64,000 bases of DNA from Flaccisagitta enflata (Eukaryota; Chaetognatha; Sagittoidea; Aphragmophora): NCBI GenBank assembly GCA_965153355.1, contig OZ231128.1:49042001-49106000 (forward strand). Reading direction: 5' to 3'. Shown piece by piece: positions 1 to 12,001 of the stretch (within the stretch, counting starts at the first letter, position 1; each line of letters starts with the position of its first letter). Position numbers and translations under genes: made by a program. Below the pieces are notes generated by a model. The model ran no database searches. It had not been told where the DNA came from and saw only the letters and a list, made by a program, of their open reading frames with translations.

Positions 1-661
1 TTCCACGGTTACCTTTTAGAACTGCTTGATCGGCTGCTCTGTCGGTCCGTAAGTCATAAGTAGTTCTCTCCCCCCCCCATTTTAACACAGTTTTTCCCCT
101 GAATAACTTTCGCTCCCCCGCGCGGGTGACCAGCAAGAAATTTCAGCCTGACGCGTTTTTAAGTTTTTTTTTCCTTGATTTTTTTGGCGTCCTGCAGTGG
201 CAAGGCAGAGAACTGACGCCACACCTGGACTCTCCCTCCTCCTCTGTCTCTTCTTCCTCAGCCTCTTTCTAATTATTCCTCCTCCTCTTCTCCCTCCTCC
301 TCCTCTTCTTCCTCCTTCTTGTCCTTTTGCTCTCTCTTCTTCCTCTTCACCTGGACTCGTCCCATCTGCGATCTGACGCCAAGACAACGGGACGAGAAAA
401 AGGAAAAAATAAGGACAAAAACACCAATTTACCAGATTCCCTCACATGTAGGAGATCATCTTTTCTCTCTCTCTCTCTCTCTCTATTCTGTGGCTTTTTC
501 GCTTATTGCTCTTGGTCGTGCCGGGCCGCGGTCACTCTGGTCTCCACTCCCTTTTGTCTAAAAAAATCTTCTTATTGGATTTCTTTTACGATTTCTCATC
601 TTCTTTCCTTTTAAGGCAAAAAAAAGGTCGTCCACATGTCTGTCTGTGTGTAGATGTGTCC

Positions 662-695
<34 letters not shown>

Positions 696-1270
696 CTCTG
701 ATTGGACATTGAAGTCCACTTGTCTATCTACCACCATCTTACTTAATTGCTTAGTATGTGGTTTGATTATTCAGAAAACTATAGTAAAATCGGTAAAACT
801 GTCAAGCAGGGCTTTGCGCATGTACGTAGACAATGCGAATCTTTTCCTGAATCCGTAGGGTTGAAATCAACTGTATTTGAAGAAACTCTTCGTTTTTGTT
901 TGTGCATTTACAACAAGGAAAATAGAGGTTGAGGCTGACCTCATTGGCAAAGCTGAAATGTCCGATTTTCGGCCATGACGACCTCCCAGTAAATTTACGA
1001 TCAGCGGTATTGTATTCCATGCCTCCGAGCGATGGTCAAGTCAGTTTTACGATGACACCAGGAATGCATATCGCCGCACGTCCACCACCGCCTCCATCAC
1101 CACAGCCCCCACTACCACCACTACCAATGCCCGTCCACCACTGCTTATAACATTGAGAATCATTGCCCTCGGGAGAAAAAAAAGGGAATTATACAGACAT
1201 TGAAAAAAATCAGTTTGCACATAACGATTTGGTGTAGCAGCGCATGTTGCGGATAATACAGAAGGGACGG
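1..1270. other. No recognisable gene; pyrimidine-rich and unique sequence
   Basis: I see no supportable exon here. The stretch has CT-rich patches (about 464-484 and 660-692), a CCACCACCG-rich stretch near 1080-1140 that translates as proline-rich low complexity, and otherwise unique sequence. Upstream exons of the SLC13 gene would be expected somewhere to the left of 13213, but no SLC13-like peptide was found here in any frame. Confidence 0.5.
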
Positions 1271-1299
1271 ATGGATGAATGGATATGTCGGTGCTTTAC

Positions 1300-2730
<1,431 letters not shown>

Positions 2731-2818
2731 ACCCACGAGCACATAATTCCCCTCAACATCTCTCACTAACTCTTTTCTCATGACATTCTTCCCTTGTCTT
2801 CAACTCTGCCCTACCGTC

Positions 2819-2820
2819 CT

Positions 2821-2852
<32 letters not shown>

Positions 2853-2911
2853 TTTCTTTCTTTCTTTCTTTCTTTCTTTCTTTTCTTTCTTTCCTTTCTT
2901 TTCTCCTTCTC
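2819..2911. repeat. Second CTTT tract abutting the 5' LTR
   Basis: (CTTT)n with small interruptions ends at the first base of the LTR. It is separated from the main tract by about 90 bp of non-repetitive sequence. Confidence 0.85.
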
Positions 2912-3434
2912 TGTGAATATCGTTGATATTTGGGCCATTTATGCCTTTGTACTGCGATTTACTATTGAGTTCTTCTGGCGTTGCTTGCATGATATACTTG
3001 ATCTCCTGATGCATTCTTTTTTTCAGTTAATCAGTGTATTTTAACAAGCAATCCAACCTCGAAGCACTTTTGGGATTACAGTGGAACCTGTGGTGAGTGT
3101 ACTTGGCTACATTTGTTGACAATTGATTTGAATTTGATTGAGGTAGTTACTGATGATACACACTAGCTAGTTAGTTGGTAGACATTAACCAATCCTCCCC
3201 TCTCTTCTGTTTCTCTCTTTCTCTTCCTGTATATAATAGTTTAAATACACTCTTCTTACCTAGTGATGAGATATAACTACAGACTGACGATGGGACCAGT
3301 ACACCGGAAGATACGGCGTGATTGGCGTAGCGATGGCGTATTCATACTGCGGAAGTGGCGTCTTCAATCGGAAGTTGCGTGGACGGCAAGATCCTAACGA
3401 CGATACGAGACAGTATTTTCTACGGTTCTTTACA
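2912..3434 (+). repeat. 5' LTR of the BEL element
   Basis: The LTR begins TGTGAATATCG and ends TTCTTTACA. It matches 12486-13038 over its full length, with substitutions and several indels (523 versus 553 bp). That divergence suggests an old insertion, in line with the broken ORFs. Confidence 0.9.
3229..3238 (+). promoter_or_regulatory. TATA-like box in 5' LTR
   Basis: GTATATAATA precedes a conserved TTTAAATACAC stretch, where an LTR promoter would be expected. The 3' LTR has GTAAATAATA at the same place, a weaker version. No transcript data support it. Confidence 0.4.
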
Positions 3435-3455
3435 GTATTTAAACACCAAAGCCGC

Positions 3456-3473
3456 TGGTGAAAATTGCTAACC
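3456..3473 (+). other. Candidate tRNA primer-binding site
   Basis: TGGTGAAAATTGCTAACC begins with TGGT, the complement of the ACCA end of a tRNA. It lies about 21 bp after the LTR end, which is a little far. The cognate tRNA was not identified. Confidence 0.3.
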
Positions 3474-3529
3474 CTATATCATTTCCCCCTACTATACATG
3501 AGCACAACACGTAGGTAACACCAGATACC

Positions 3530-6006
3530 ATGGCGAACATCAGACCGATCGAAGCCACGGTATGGGACCTGCGCATCGTTGAACACGTGAGGCGAGAATT
3601 GGAGAAAAGCTGGAACTCAATGACGGTTGCCCTCGACCACGCGACGAAAACACCGTCGGAGGAGGCTTAAACCGAATTGAACTTAAAAAGCGACGCATTC
3701 TGTGACCTCTATGAGAAGCGTTTAGACGAATACAATGCCTGCAAAATTGAGGACGAGCCCAACGCCAGGGAAATCGCCGGTCAATTGATGCAAGACATGG
3801 TTCGATACAAAATAACGCTCGAATCCCACTTCAAGACACGTTAACGGCAGGGGACGTTGACGAGACTGTTGACGAATTCGCCGGAGGACGCCATGAGAAA
3901 TTGCTGTTGCTGCACGAGAGCAGGATGAAAGGGAAGGTGAAGGCGAAAAGGAAAGGAGGGAGAGACCGGAAGTGACGAAGGAGACGGCGCCACCGGCGTC
4001 GATGTTGAACTCACTAAGAAAGAAAGTATCATTGACTGTGACTGCCGGAAAGAGAGCGCTTGGAAACGTAGTCGGCAGTCAGACGCCAGAAAGACGCCAA
4101 AACCCGTCACATCCTCCTCCTCCTCCAGCAACACCCCCCGCGGCGGCGGCAGCGCTTACAACAGATGATTCCACTCGGCCAAAGACTCGACCACTTCCAC
4201 CCGGTTTTCAACTAGCTGAAGATGAACGGCGGAAGGCGGCAGAGGCCAATAAAAAAGACAAAGAGGCCGAAAGACCTCAAAGTGTGACCACCTCTGTTAC
4301 TCCACGTGCTGATCCCGAACGCGAGGACGACGCAGAAAATGCCAGGTCGACGACACACATCTGACGAGGTCACAAAAAAGGGATCCCAGAGGAGCAAAAC
4401 GTTGACGGTGATGTCACAGCAGGTGGAGAAAGACAGACAGAGAAAAAGGGAAGCTGAGAAGGAACGGATAAAATCCAACGACGCGCAAGCGGACGCGGAT
4501 ATTGCGTATCATCAAAGCATTATCCAAGACATACAAAGACAAAAGGACCTCGACAAAACCCTCCATGAGAAAGAATTGACAACATTGACAAAAACGCCGG
4601 GCGTGAGCTGTGCAGGACGGAGGAGCGGCGAACGAAGACGGACAGTCAACGGCAAGCGGCGCCGGGCTGGATGAGGAGAAAAGCGAGGACGCTGCGCCGG
4701 ATTGGAGATGACCGCCGCAGGTGCAGCATTCGGTGGCGAAACTCCGGATGCATTGACGAGCGCGTGGGTGAACGGAGTGACGTCGAGACCGACGTCGACG
4801 GCCAAGAAGGAGGTGAGGACGCCGTCAATCCCAGAGAGATCGCTACCGGATCCACTGCGAAAGTCAAAAAAGAAGCTTTACGCCGAAGACCCAAAAAAGG
4901 AAAAAGAGGCTAAGAAGGAGGTCAAAAAACCACCGACAATGCCTTTCCGTAAATTGGGTGACGTGAAGCCAAAGAAAATGGAATCAGGAGAACAGGAAAA
5001 AACAAAGAGAGGGATCAAGACGAAAGACGAGAAGCCAGCGGCAAAGACAGATGCATCGGCGACGGTACATCCACAGGAAGTGAAAAGCCCCAGCCGCTCG
5101 TCAATCGCGTCAAGATCATCGTCAACACGTTCGAAGGCGCCGTCGATAGCTTCCAGCAGTGCGAGCAGCCATGCTTCAAATGTCTCAGACACGTTAATGA
5201 CGAGCATTTTGCGACTGCAGCGACAACAGTTGGAGGCGGCGCTAAAGCAAACGGCCATCCACCAGCTAAAGGAAGCTAGACCACAAAAAGTTCTCCTTTC
5301 GAAACACTTGTACTCAAAAGAATGGACTTTGAAAAGCATATGAAGATCTTCACCGAGGCGATGGAGATCCCGGGCGCATCTGGGCAAGCAAAATGCTGAA
5401 CGAGCTGTAGCATTGGTTTGAGGGATCGGCCTTCAAGCTGATCGAGGCGGAGACGCTGAAGAAGTCGGAGTCGGCCGTCAACGAGGCGTTGGAGAAGTTG
5501 ACGAAGAAGTTCGGGATGCGCCAAGAGACCGCGTTGGAGATGCTTGACTATGTGCTGCAGGGAAAAGCGATCAACGAAAAAGATCACAACGGGATGCTCG
5601 ATTTCTACGCGCGGTTGATGAGCGTCCATTCGTTTGCAACCGAGACAAAGAAGGCGGACGACTTCGAGAACAGGACAAACGACGTCGGTAGCTATTGTGC
5701 TTCCTTCCTAAAAAGATAAGTGGCAAAGAAAGGGAGAGTAGAAGAAAATGGTCAGATTTGAAATTTGCTGACTTTCTTGATTTCATTGATGAAGAGCAAA
5801 CCATTTCTGAAATGTTGTCAGGATACCATCGCAACAATAATCAAAATAGGCCCGCTGCATCGGCCAAAAGCTCCGCGACGACCGCCAACGTCGCCGCAAA
5901 GAAGGACGCGATGCCGATTCCGGCTTCAAAAACGACGCCGGGTCTCTGTCCTCGCTGCGACGGAAAACACGGTCTAGCGAATTGCTCCCACTTACAGCGT
6001 AGATGA
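3530..6006 (+). pseudogene. BEL gag (degenerate)
   Basis: An ATG at 3530 opens a gag-like N-terminus that meets a TAA at 3668 and another at 3841 in the same frame. Gag-like sequence then continues in changing frames: lysine/serine-rich linker at about 3972-5343, a DUF1759-type capsid region at about 5320-5690 (motifs KFGMRQETALEMLDY and MLDFYARLMS), and a zinc knuckle near 5945-5990 with spacing CX2CX3HX4C. In an intact element this protein forms the particle and binds RNA. At least four frame changes mean it cannot be made from this copy. Confidence 0.8.
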
Positions 6007-6275
6007 ACGCGCGGACCGCCGGAAGTTCAACAAAATCTTGGGCATCTGTTTGATGCCTTGAAGGAGGCCATCTCGCCAAGGCGTGTCCGTCGACGATCAC
6101 TTGCGATAAGTGCAACGGCTTCCACCACCCTCTAGCGCACCCGGAACCTAACCCGGCGGGGAAACAAACGGATGATAACAAAAACGCCGGCGATAAAGGA
6201 TCCGAAACTGCGTGACATGAGGCGCCTTCGACCAACTCCGTCTTCAAAGTTGGCGGCAACGATTGAGCGTGGAGG

Positions 6276-6770
6276 TTGATTCTGCCGCTGTACATAACTA
6301 ACGGTGAAAGAAAAGTTAAGACTTTTGTGTTGATGGATGGCGGAGCCAACCGACACGTCGTGTCGAAGGACTTATGTAAGAAATTAAAACTAAGTGGGAG
6401 GAAAACGACGATGACGATAACCACCCTTGAGAAGATGGTGGAAGGAGAGAGGGAGGTGGCAGACGTGGTGATTGAAGGCACCAACGGCTACAGCATCACT
6501 CTCAACAACGCCATCTTTGGGGAGATAATCGCATCGAGGCGGACTACAGACCACTACGCTGAGTGGATGCCGGGGCCGGGATGGAGCATCTCGTCACCTG
6601 GAATTTCCTGCGTCTCTCGATGGCGACGACGGAGTTTTTATCGGCGTAATAATCAGCGCGGAACACGCTCGAATCTGGATCGGCGGAGAGACATACAAAG
6701 GCGCCGAGGGATTACCTATGGGAATTTCCACGCCGCTTGGCGCCGGTCTTGATCACCTAGAAATAATATT
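6276..6770 (+). pseudogene. BEL protease and linker region of pol (degenerate)
   Basis: The N-terminal part reads VLMDGGANRHVVSKDL, which corresponds to the aspartic protease active-site region of BEL elements. The usual D-[ST]-G is D-G-G here. After about 6530 the frame changes. The segment 6645-6760 in another frame carries GISTPLGAGL, matching the RTPLGWV-type motif between protease and RT in this family. Stops follow. Confidence 0.7.
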
Positions 6771-6823
6771 GCTCGCGATATTTTGTTTGCAATTTTGCTT
6801 CCTTTCACAGCATTGATTCAGAT

Positions 6824-7976
6824 TTGGCAAAAACCATAAAAAGAATAAATGCCGGTGAATTTGAAAAAGTGGACGAAAATAAGCGAGAAATGTCTCTAAG
6901 TGATAAGTTTGCTATCCGCCAAATGAAGGAAGGCATTAGGTGGGATCCGAAAACGGAACACTACCGGACTCCAGTCCTTCATAAAGGTGGAAGACAAGCA
7001 ACGGCCGATGCACTAAACAATTTGGATTCCCCAACGATGGCCCTAGACCGCTTATTTCGTCTGAAAAAACAATTAATGCGGGACCCGGAAAGGCGCCGAA
7101 TAACGTTCGAAACTATGGCCAAATTCTGGGAAAAAGGGCGCGTGAGGAAAATAGATCCAAATGTGCACGCCAACATGCCACCAGATCGACCTAGATGGAC
7201 TATCCCAATCCATGTGGCGGACAAACCCGGCAAGCCGGGCCAAGTCCGCATCTGCCACGATTGTAAAGCGGCAGTGGGTGGATCAAGCCTTAACGACCAG
7301 CTCTTGGACGGACCGCAACTTGCCAATGACATCAGAGGCGTATTGATGCGCTTCCGGTGTGAAGGTCCCGTTGCCGTGGGCGCGGACATTAAGGATTACT
7401 TCCACGAGATCTATGTCACCGAAGAAGATGCGGGACTTTTCCGCTATTATTGGTTTCGCGATGAAAAAATGGAGGAAATCGACCTGAACGAGTTTCTCGG
7501 CCACGTCTTCGGTGCAAAATCATCAAATTGTGTAGCGATCTTCACTCTGCAACACCACGTGGAACAACATTCGACCAGAGTATGGCCCCTGTGGATTCAG
7601 AAAGCATTGATGAAAGGTGTCATACATTGATGATTTGATAAAATCACTGTGCAATACCAAAGTGGCTAAAGACTTTCGCGTGGGCATCACGGCCGCCCTC
7701 GAGGACGCCGGCATGAATCTGTGCAAATGGAGGTCAAGCCATCCGGAAGTTCTTGAAGGCGACACGCCGGATCCGGCGCCGGCGGCGCCGATGGATGTAT
7801 CCGGCGCCACTGATGACACGACGAAATTGTTAGGCCTTAGATATTCTTTTTCTGCCGATGCCTTTTCCTTTTTGCCAGATAAGTCAAAAGCCGAATTGAA
7901 TGTGCAGACCAAGAGACAAATGCTCAAATTAATAGCGTCCATATTTGACCCGCTGGGTTTTTGGAGCCATTCGTGA
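6824..7976 (+). pseudogene. BEL reverse transcriptase (frameshifted)
   Basis: The first frame (6824-7630) has RICHDCKAAVGGSSLND, the first catalytic aspartate motif GADIKDYFHEI, and VFGAKSSNCVAIFTL. A frame change between about 7550 and 7617 precedes the catalytic YIDD box, which is read in a second frame (7617-7976). That frame ends with the BEL-typical IASIFDPLGF. A second shift at about 7965 joins the RNase H region. All RT motifs are present, but not in one frame. Confidence 0.85.
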
Positions 7977-8632
7977 TTTGGGCAAGGCTAATTCTGCAAA
8001 AAGTGTTGCGCGTCGTCGACGTCGTCGAAAGTTGGGACAGCAAAGACATTCAACTGTGTCCCTCCAGGGATTTGTGGAATGGCAGTGACTTCAAATTCTT
8101 GGAGTCATTCATCACGAGATGGACGCGACGCCCCGAAGCTGGGGCGGCAAAAAGGTCCTCCTGCAGGTATTCGGATGCGAGTGGACGGGCGTATGGAGCC
8201 GTGTACTACGTCCGCTACGAGGGTCCAAATGGCGAAATCCACGTGTCCATCATATGCTCCAAATCGCACGTCGTCCCTCTGAAGGATGTGGAGGCGGGTC
8301 ACATGGAGTCGACGCCACGCTTGGAGCTTCAAGCAGCACGTCTCGCGGCCAGAATGCGCGCCACCATTATTGAAGAAACAGGGAGTTATGATGGTTATGT
8401 AAATTGGACCGATTCTGAATGTGTAATTAAGCAACTAAATGACACTGAAACTAGGTTCAAAGTTTACTTTGCAAATCGTCTCTCTGAAATTCAGGCGCTT
8501 ACGAAGGTCGAGGAGTGGAGGTGGGTACCAACCAACCTCAACCCAGCCAACTACTTTGTCCAAAGGGATGCTCGCTCAAGATCCGAATTGGGGCAAGTTC
8601 CACAACGGCCCGGATTATCTTTGGCGAGGTGA
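7961..8632 (+). pseudogene. BEL RNase H domain of pol
   Basis: An open frame with YSDASGRAYGAVYYV, TPRLELQAARLAAR and YVNWTDSECVIKQL contains the Asp/Glu/Asp residues expected for RNase H. VEEWRWVPTNLNPA follows, the usual BEL connector to integrase. Frames degrade after about 8570. Confidence 0.8.
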
Positions 8633-8929
8633 AAACGAATGGCCGAAAAAGCAGATCGTGACACGCCCATTCCCCGCTCACCCTGCTTGTGGCAGCAGCG
8701 CAAAAAGAACGCCGCCTCAATGGAAGTGGGATAATTCGCGTCAGCGAGAAGGTGGCGACGTGGACGGGGAAATTGAGGCGCATCGCACTGCTAAAACGCA
8801 CGATCATGATGTGCATCGTCCGCAATCGACGCGGGCGTTATACAGCCGACAAAGTTGGGCGCCCACCGGCGTCGAATTGGCCCGACGCCGAACGAAAGAT
8901 TGATCGTCAGCGCCATTCAATCCCAAGCC

Positions 8930-10246
8930 TTTCCACGCGGAAGTTAAATCCCTGCAACAATGTGATCCGGTTGGAGCTAAAAAAGTCGCCGCAAAATCGC
9001 CTCTGGCGGCGTTATGCCCTTCGCGTGGACGACGCCCGGTTTGCTACAATGCGAAGGACGACTCAGCGTGGCGAGGGGTGGACTTTGGCCTTCAAAATCA
9101 GCCAATACTTCCACCTGATGAAAGGGCGTCATGCTTGATCCGGTCTATCCCTTCCCGTCCAACTGCACGCGGCGTGGAACAGGCACTGGGTGGTCGCACA
9201 CGCCGCTTTTGGATTACGAAAGGACGCCGGTCTGTGACGCGCGTCGTGCGCGCGTGTGTGGAGTGTCAAAAACAATTTAAACGCCCTGAAAGTCAGCTGA
9301 TGGCACCATTACCGGAAGTGAGGACTAAAAAGTGTTTGCCCTTTGAGAATAACGGGGGTGGATATTTTGGACCTGCTTCTTGCAAAATCGCCGGGAGAGC
9401 ATCTCATAAAGTGTACGTCGCGCTTTTTACCTGCCTTGCGTGCCGCGCGGTGCATTTCGAGATATTGAGATCCATGAGCGCCTCTTGCTTCATCGACGCC
9501 CCTTGCGGTTTCAAGCTCGCCCTGCGATTCGCCATTTGTATTCGGACAATGGCACCAACTTCACCGCGTCCGACAAAGAACTGCGCGCGGAGATGGAGGC
9601 ATGGAATTTGTCCGCAAAACCCGAATTGAGACTGACGGGCATACAATGGACATTTAACCCACCTGTTGCACCACATCGAGGTGGAGTATGGGAGCGCTTG
9701 GTTCAATCTGCAAAAAGACATTTGGCGTTCGTACTGAACCAAGACAATCTCCACATCGAGACTTTTGCAACAGTATTGGCCCAAGCAGAGCTGGCCATGA
9801 ATTCGCGGCCGATTACTACGTGGGTAATGAGCCAGGGATCCAGGCTGCGGCCAATAGACTTTCTTTGCCCTGGAGTATACGCGTCTTCCGGTTGCGACCT
9901 TGTGCCCCCTCGCCTCCAGATGCAGAGCGCTTCGATATACTTGGCGCCAATCACGCGCAATTGCTGATGCGTTTTGGAGAAGGTGGAAAAGAGACTATGT
10001 CTCGGCCTTGCAGGCGCGACCAAAATGGCGCCGGGTGGAGAAAGATTTGGAAATTGACGACGTCGTTCTCATGGTGGATGATCAGTGTCGACGAGGAGAT
10101 TGGCGCACCGGCGTCATCACGGAAGTCGATGGAGGCGACGTCGTATGCGGACTGTAGTGGTGAGGACGGCGAATGGGAAGAAATTCACGCGTGATAGGAG
10201 CAAAGTAGTCCGAGTGGAACTTGACCCGGCGCGTTTGTCGGCGTGA
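8930..10246 (+). pseudogene. BEL integrase with C-terminal DUF5641-like domain (degenerate)
   Basis: The zinc-binding end (RACVECQKQFKRPESQLMAP) is followed by the core: YFGP, LFTCLACRAVHFEI, then in a second frame YSDNGTNF, GGVWERLVQSAK and MNSRPI. The residue before YFGP, normally the first catalytic Asp (GVDYFGP-like), is Gly here. The C-terminal part (FWRRWKRDYV, DDVVLMVDDQCRRGDW, then VVRTANGKKFTRDRSKVVRV) runs to a TGA at 10244-10246. Frame changes occur near 9490, 9960 and 10150. Confidence 0.82.
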
Positions 10247-10289
10247 CTATGCCGAGTATATTGCTTCAATTGGTCTTTGATATCTTGTT

Positions 10290-10311
10290 ATCTTTGCCCC
10301 TTTCTCCTTAG
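10290..10311 (+). promoter_or_regulatory. Candidate 3' splice site upstream of ORF3
   Basis: The sequence TTATCTTTGCCCC then TTTCTCCTTAG ends at 10311. This polypyrimidine tract plus AG lies between the end of pol (10246) and ORF3. It resembles an acceptor that would make a spliced subgenomic mRNA, as for env genes of other LTR elements. Inference only. Confidence 0.35.
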
Positions 10312-10501
10312 GTGTGTTCCCCTCGTGCCCCCCCAACCCGCCCCAGTCCCCACTGTTTTGCACTGCTATATTGATTTTGTGTTTGTCTCTTTGCCCCCTT
10401 GCTTGAAGGATTTTGAGGAGAATTCTCTAAAAATTGTCAACACGCTCAAAAACAATCCATTTCACAATTGTCAATCGTTGTGGACGCCGCATCCGGAGAG
10501 A

Positions 10502-12001
10502 ATGTCATCCCACCATGTTAGTGTGACCGGGGAGGAGTGTGAGGAGGCGCTGGGAGGAGGATATGAGTTTGATTTGGTGCAGATGGAGGACGAGGCGATG
10601 GAGCCGAGGAGGGTGGAGTTGGAGGAGGTGCCGGTGGAATATAAGAATAGCGAGTTGTTGTTGCCAGGGGGTCCGCAGGTGGCGGTGGCGGTGGAGAAGG
10701 ATGGGGAGAGGAAGAAGAAGAGCAGGACGGAAGTAGCGGACATGGTGGGATCCTTCCGGATGTGTAGAGGTTCCAACGCATTGACGGAAGAATTTGACGA
10801 GTGGCAATTCTCGACCGAAGCGCAGAGGGACATCATGGCCTCCAATTTGGCGGTCCTGGTGTTCTTCCATGTCGGTCAGAAGCGTTACCCCAATGTTTAC
10901 GTGGCCCAACTAATAAAGGTCGATGGCGAAATGGACTGGGTCCTGGTCGAAGATGGCTTCGACATTTACAAAATCGGCCATGCGATGGGCTCACGCCTGC
11001 GTCACCTGTCGGTGTTGTTGTGGTGTGGTCAGGGGCAGGTGAAGATGGCGATGCGGAGGTTTGCGAAGAAGCCGGGGGTGTGTACGGCGTACGGGTTGTG
11101 GGAGCCGGAGACGAGGGAGCCGCCGCGGTGGCCGTGTTTGCGCGGCGACTCGGCGATGGAGGAGCATGAGGTGGTAGTGAGGTTTAAGGAGGCGGTGGCG
11201 ACGGAGGACGCGAAGAGGAGGAAGGGGAAGCTGAGGATCGCGGAGTTGGACGGTTTGTTGACGGCGGAGATGGATAGGTGGAGGAAGAGAGAGATGGTGT
11301 GGAATTCGAGGGGTGACGCAGGGCCAGAAAGGGCAGTGAGGATGCCCAATCAATTGTGGGGGTGCCCTCTCCTTCCTGAGTGGCGTGGTGCAGGGGCAGT
11401 GGCGAATGTGGGGCTGGAGCCGAGGGACTTGGAAGCGGAAGATGTGGTGGTGCGTAGGCAGGGGGAGGGAGGAGGTGTTGAGGATGAGGAAGAAGGGGAG
11501 CAGAGGGGGTGGACGAAGAAGCAGGAGAGGCAGAAGAAGAAGAATATAAAGTTTAGGGAGAACAGGAGGAAGAGGCAGCTGGAATATAAGGAGGAGAGAG
11601 ATGGGTTGAAGGAACAGATTGAGGGGAAGAGGAAGCAGATGGAAGAGGTGAAGGCGGAGGTTGAGCGGGAGAAGAAGGAGAAGTTGGAAGGGATGCAGCG
11701 GGAGATGGAGGAGTTGGAAAAGGAGATGAAGGAAAAGGCGAAGGAAAGGAAGGAGAGGGAAAAGCCCTCCAAGAAGAAGAAGAAGCAAGAGGAGGAGGGT
11801 GCTGCCGGGGGAGTTCCTGTGGTCACCCCAAAGGCCGACCCACCGACGTCGTCTTCTTCATCCTCTTCAAAAAAAAAGAAAGGAAAGGAGGCATTCGGAG
11901 GAAGGCGATGGCTGCCGCTTGGCGGCAGTTCATCCATCCCCACCGTCCCCCAATCCTCAAAGACAACATCGGCAAGCTGGCCGTGGAACTGGCCGTGGTA
12001 A
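10502..12001 (+). CDS. BEL ORF3, unknown protein with coiled coil
   Basis: This is a long uninterrupted frame after pol, in the position where some LTR elements carry env. The frame opens at an ATG at 10277 (574 aa). The ATG at 10502 (499 aa, MSSHHVSV) is preferred because 10277-10500 looks non-coding and contains a candidate splice acceptor. From the 10277 start, residues about 150-300 look globular (VLVFFHVGQKRYPNVYVAQL, DWVLVEDGFDIYKIG). Residues about 410-508 form a charged heptad-like coiled coil rich in Lys, Glu and Arg. A Ser run and a Lys run follow. No transmembrane segment is visible, so it does not look like an envelope glycoprotein. I do not recognise the family. It stays open while gag and pol are broken. 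Confidence 0.6.
   Translation: MSSHHVSVTGEECEEALGGGYEFDLVQMEDEAMEPRRVELEEVPVEYKNSELLLPGGPQVAVAVEKDGERKKKSRTEVADMVGSFRMCRGSNALTEEFDEWQFSTEAQRDIMASNLAVLVFFHVGQKRYPNVYVAQLIKVDGEMDWVLVEDGFDIYKIGHAMGSRLRHLSVLLWCGQGQVKMAMRRFAKKPGVCTAYGLWEPETREPPRWPCLRGDSAMEEHEVVVRFKEAVATEDAKRRKGKLRIAELDGLLTAEMDRWRKREMVWNSRGDAGPERAVRMPNQLWGCPLLPEWRGAGAVANVGLEPRDLEAEDVVVRRQGEGGGVEDEEEGEQRGWTKKQERQKKKNIKFRENRRKRQLEYKEERDGLKEQIEGKRKQMEEVKAEVEREKKEKLEGMQREMEELEKEMKEKAKERKEREKPSKKKKKQEEEGAAGGVPVVTPKADPPTSSSSSSSKKKKGKEAFGGRRWLPLGGSSSIPTVPQSSKTTSASWPWNWPW

Noticed and set aside
10277-10501. N-terminal extension of ORF3 as a signal peptide of an envelope protein
   Set aside because: The segment has mildly hydrophobic runs, but it spans a candidate splice acceptor and pyrimidine tract, and no later transmembrane anchor exists.
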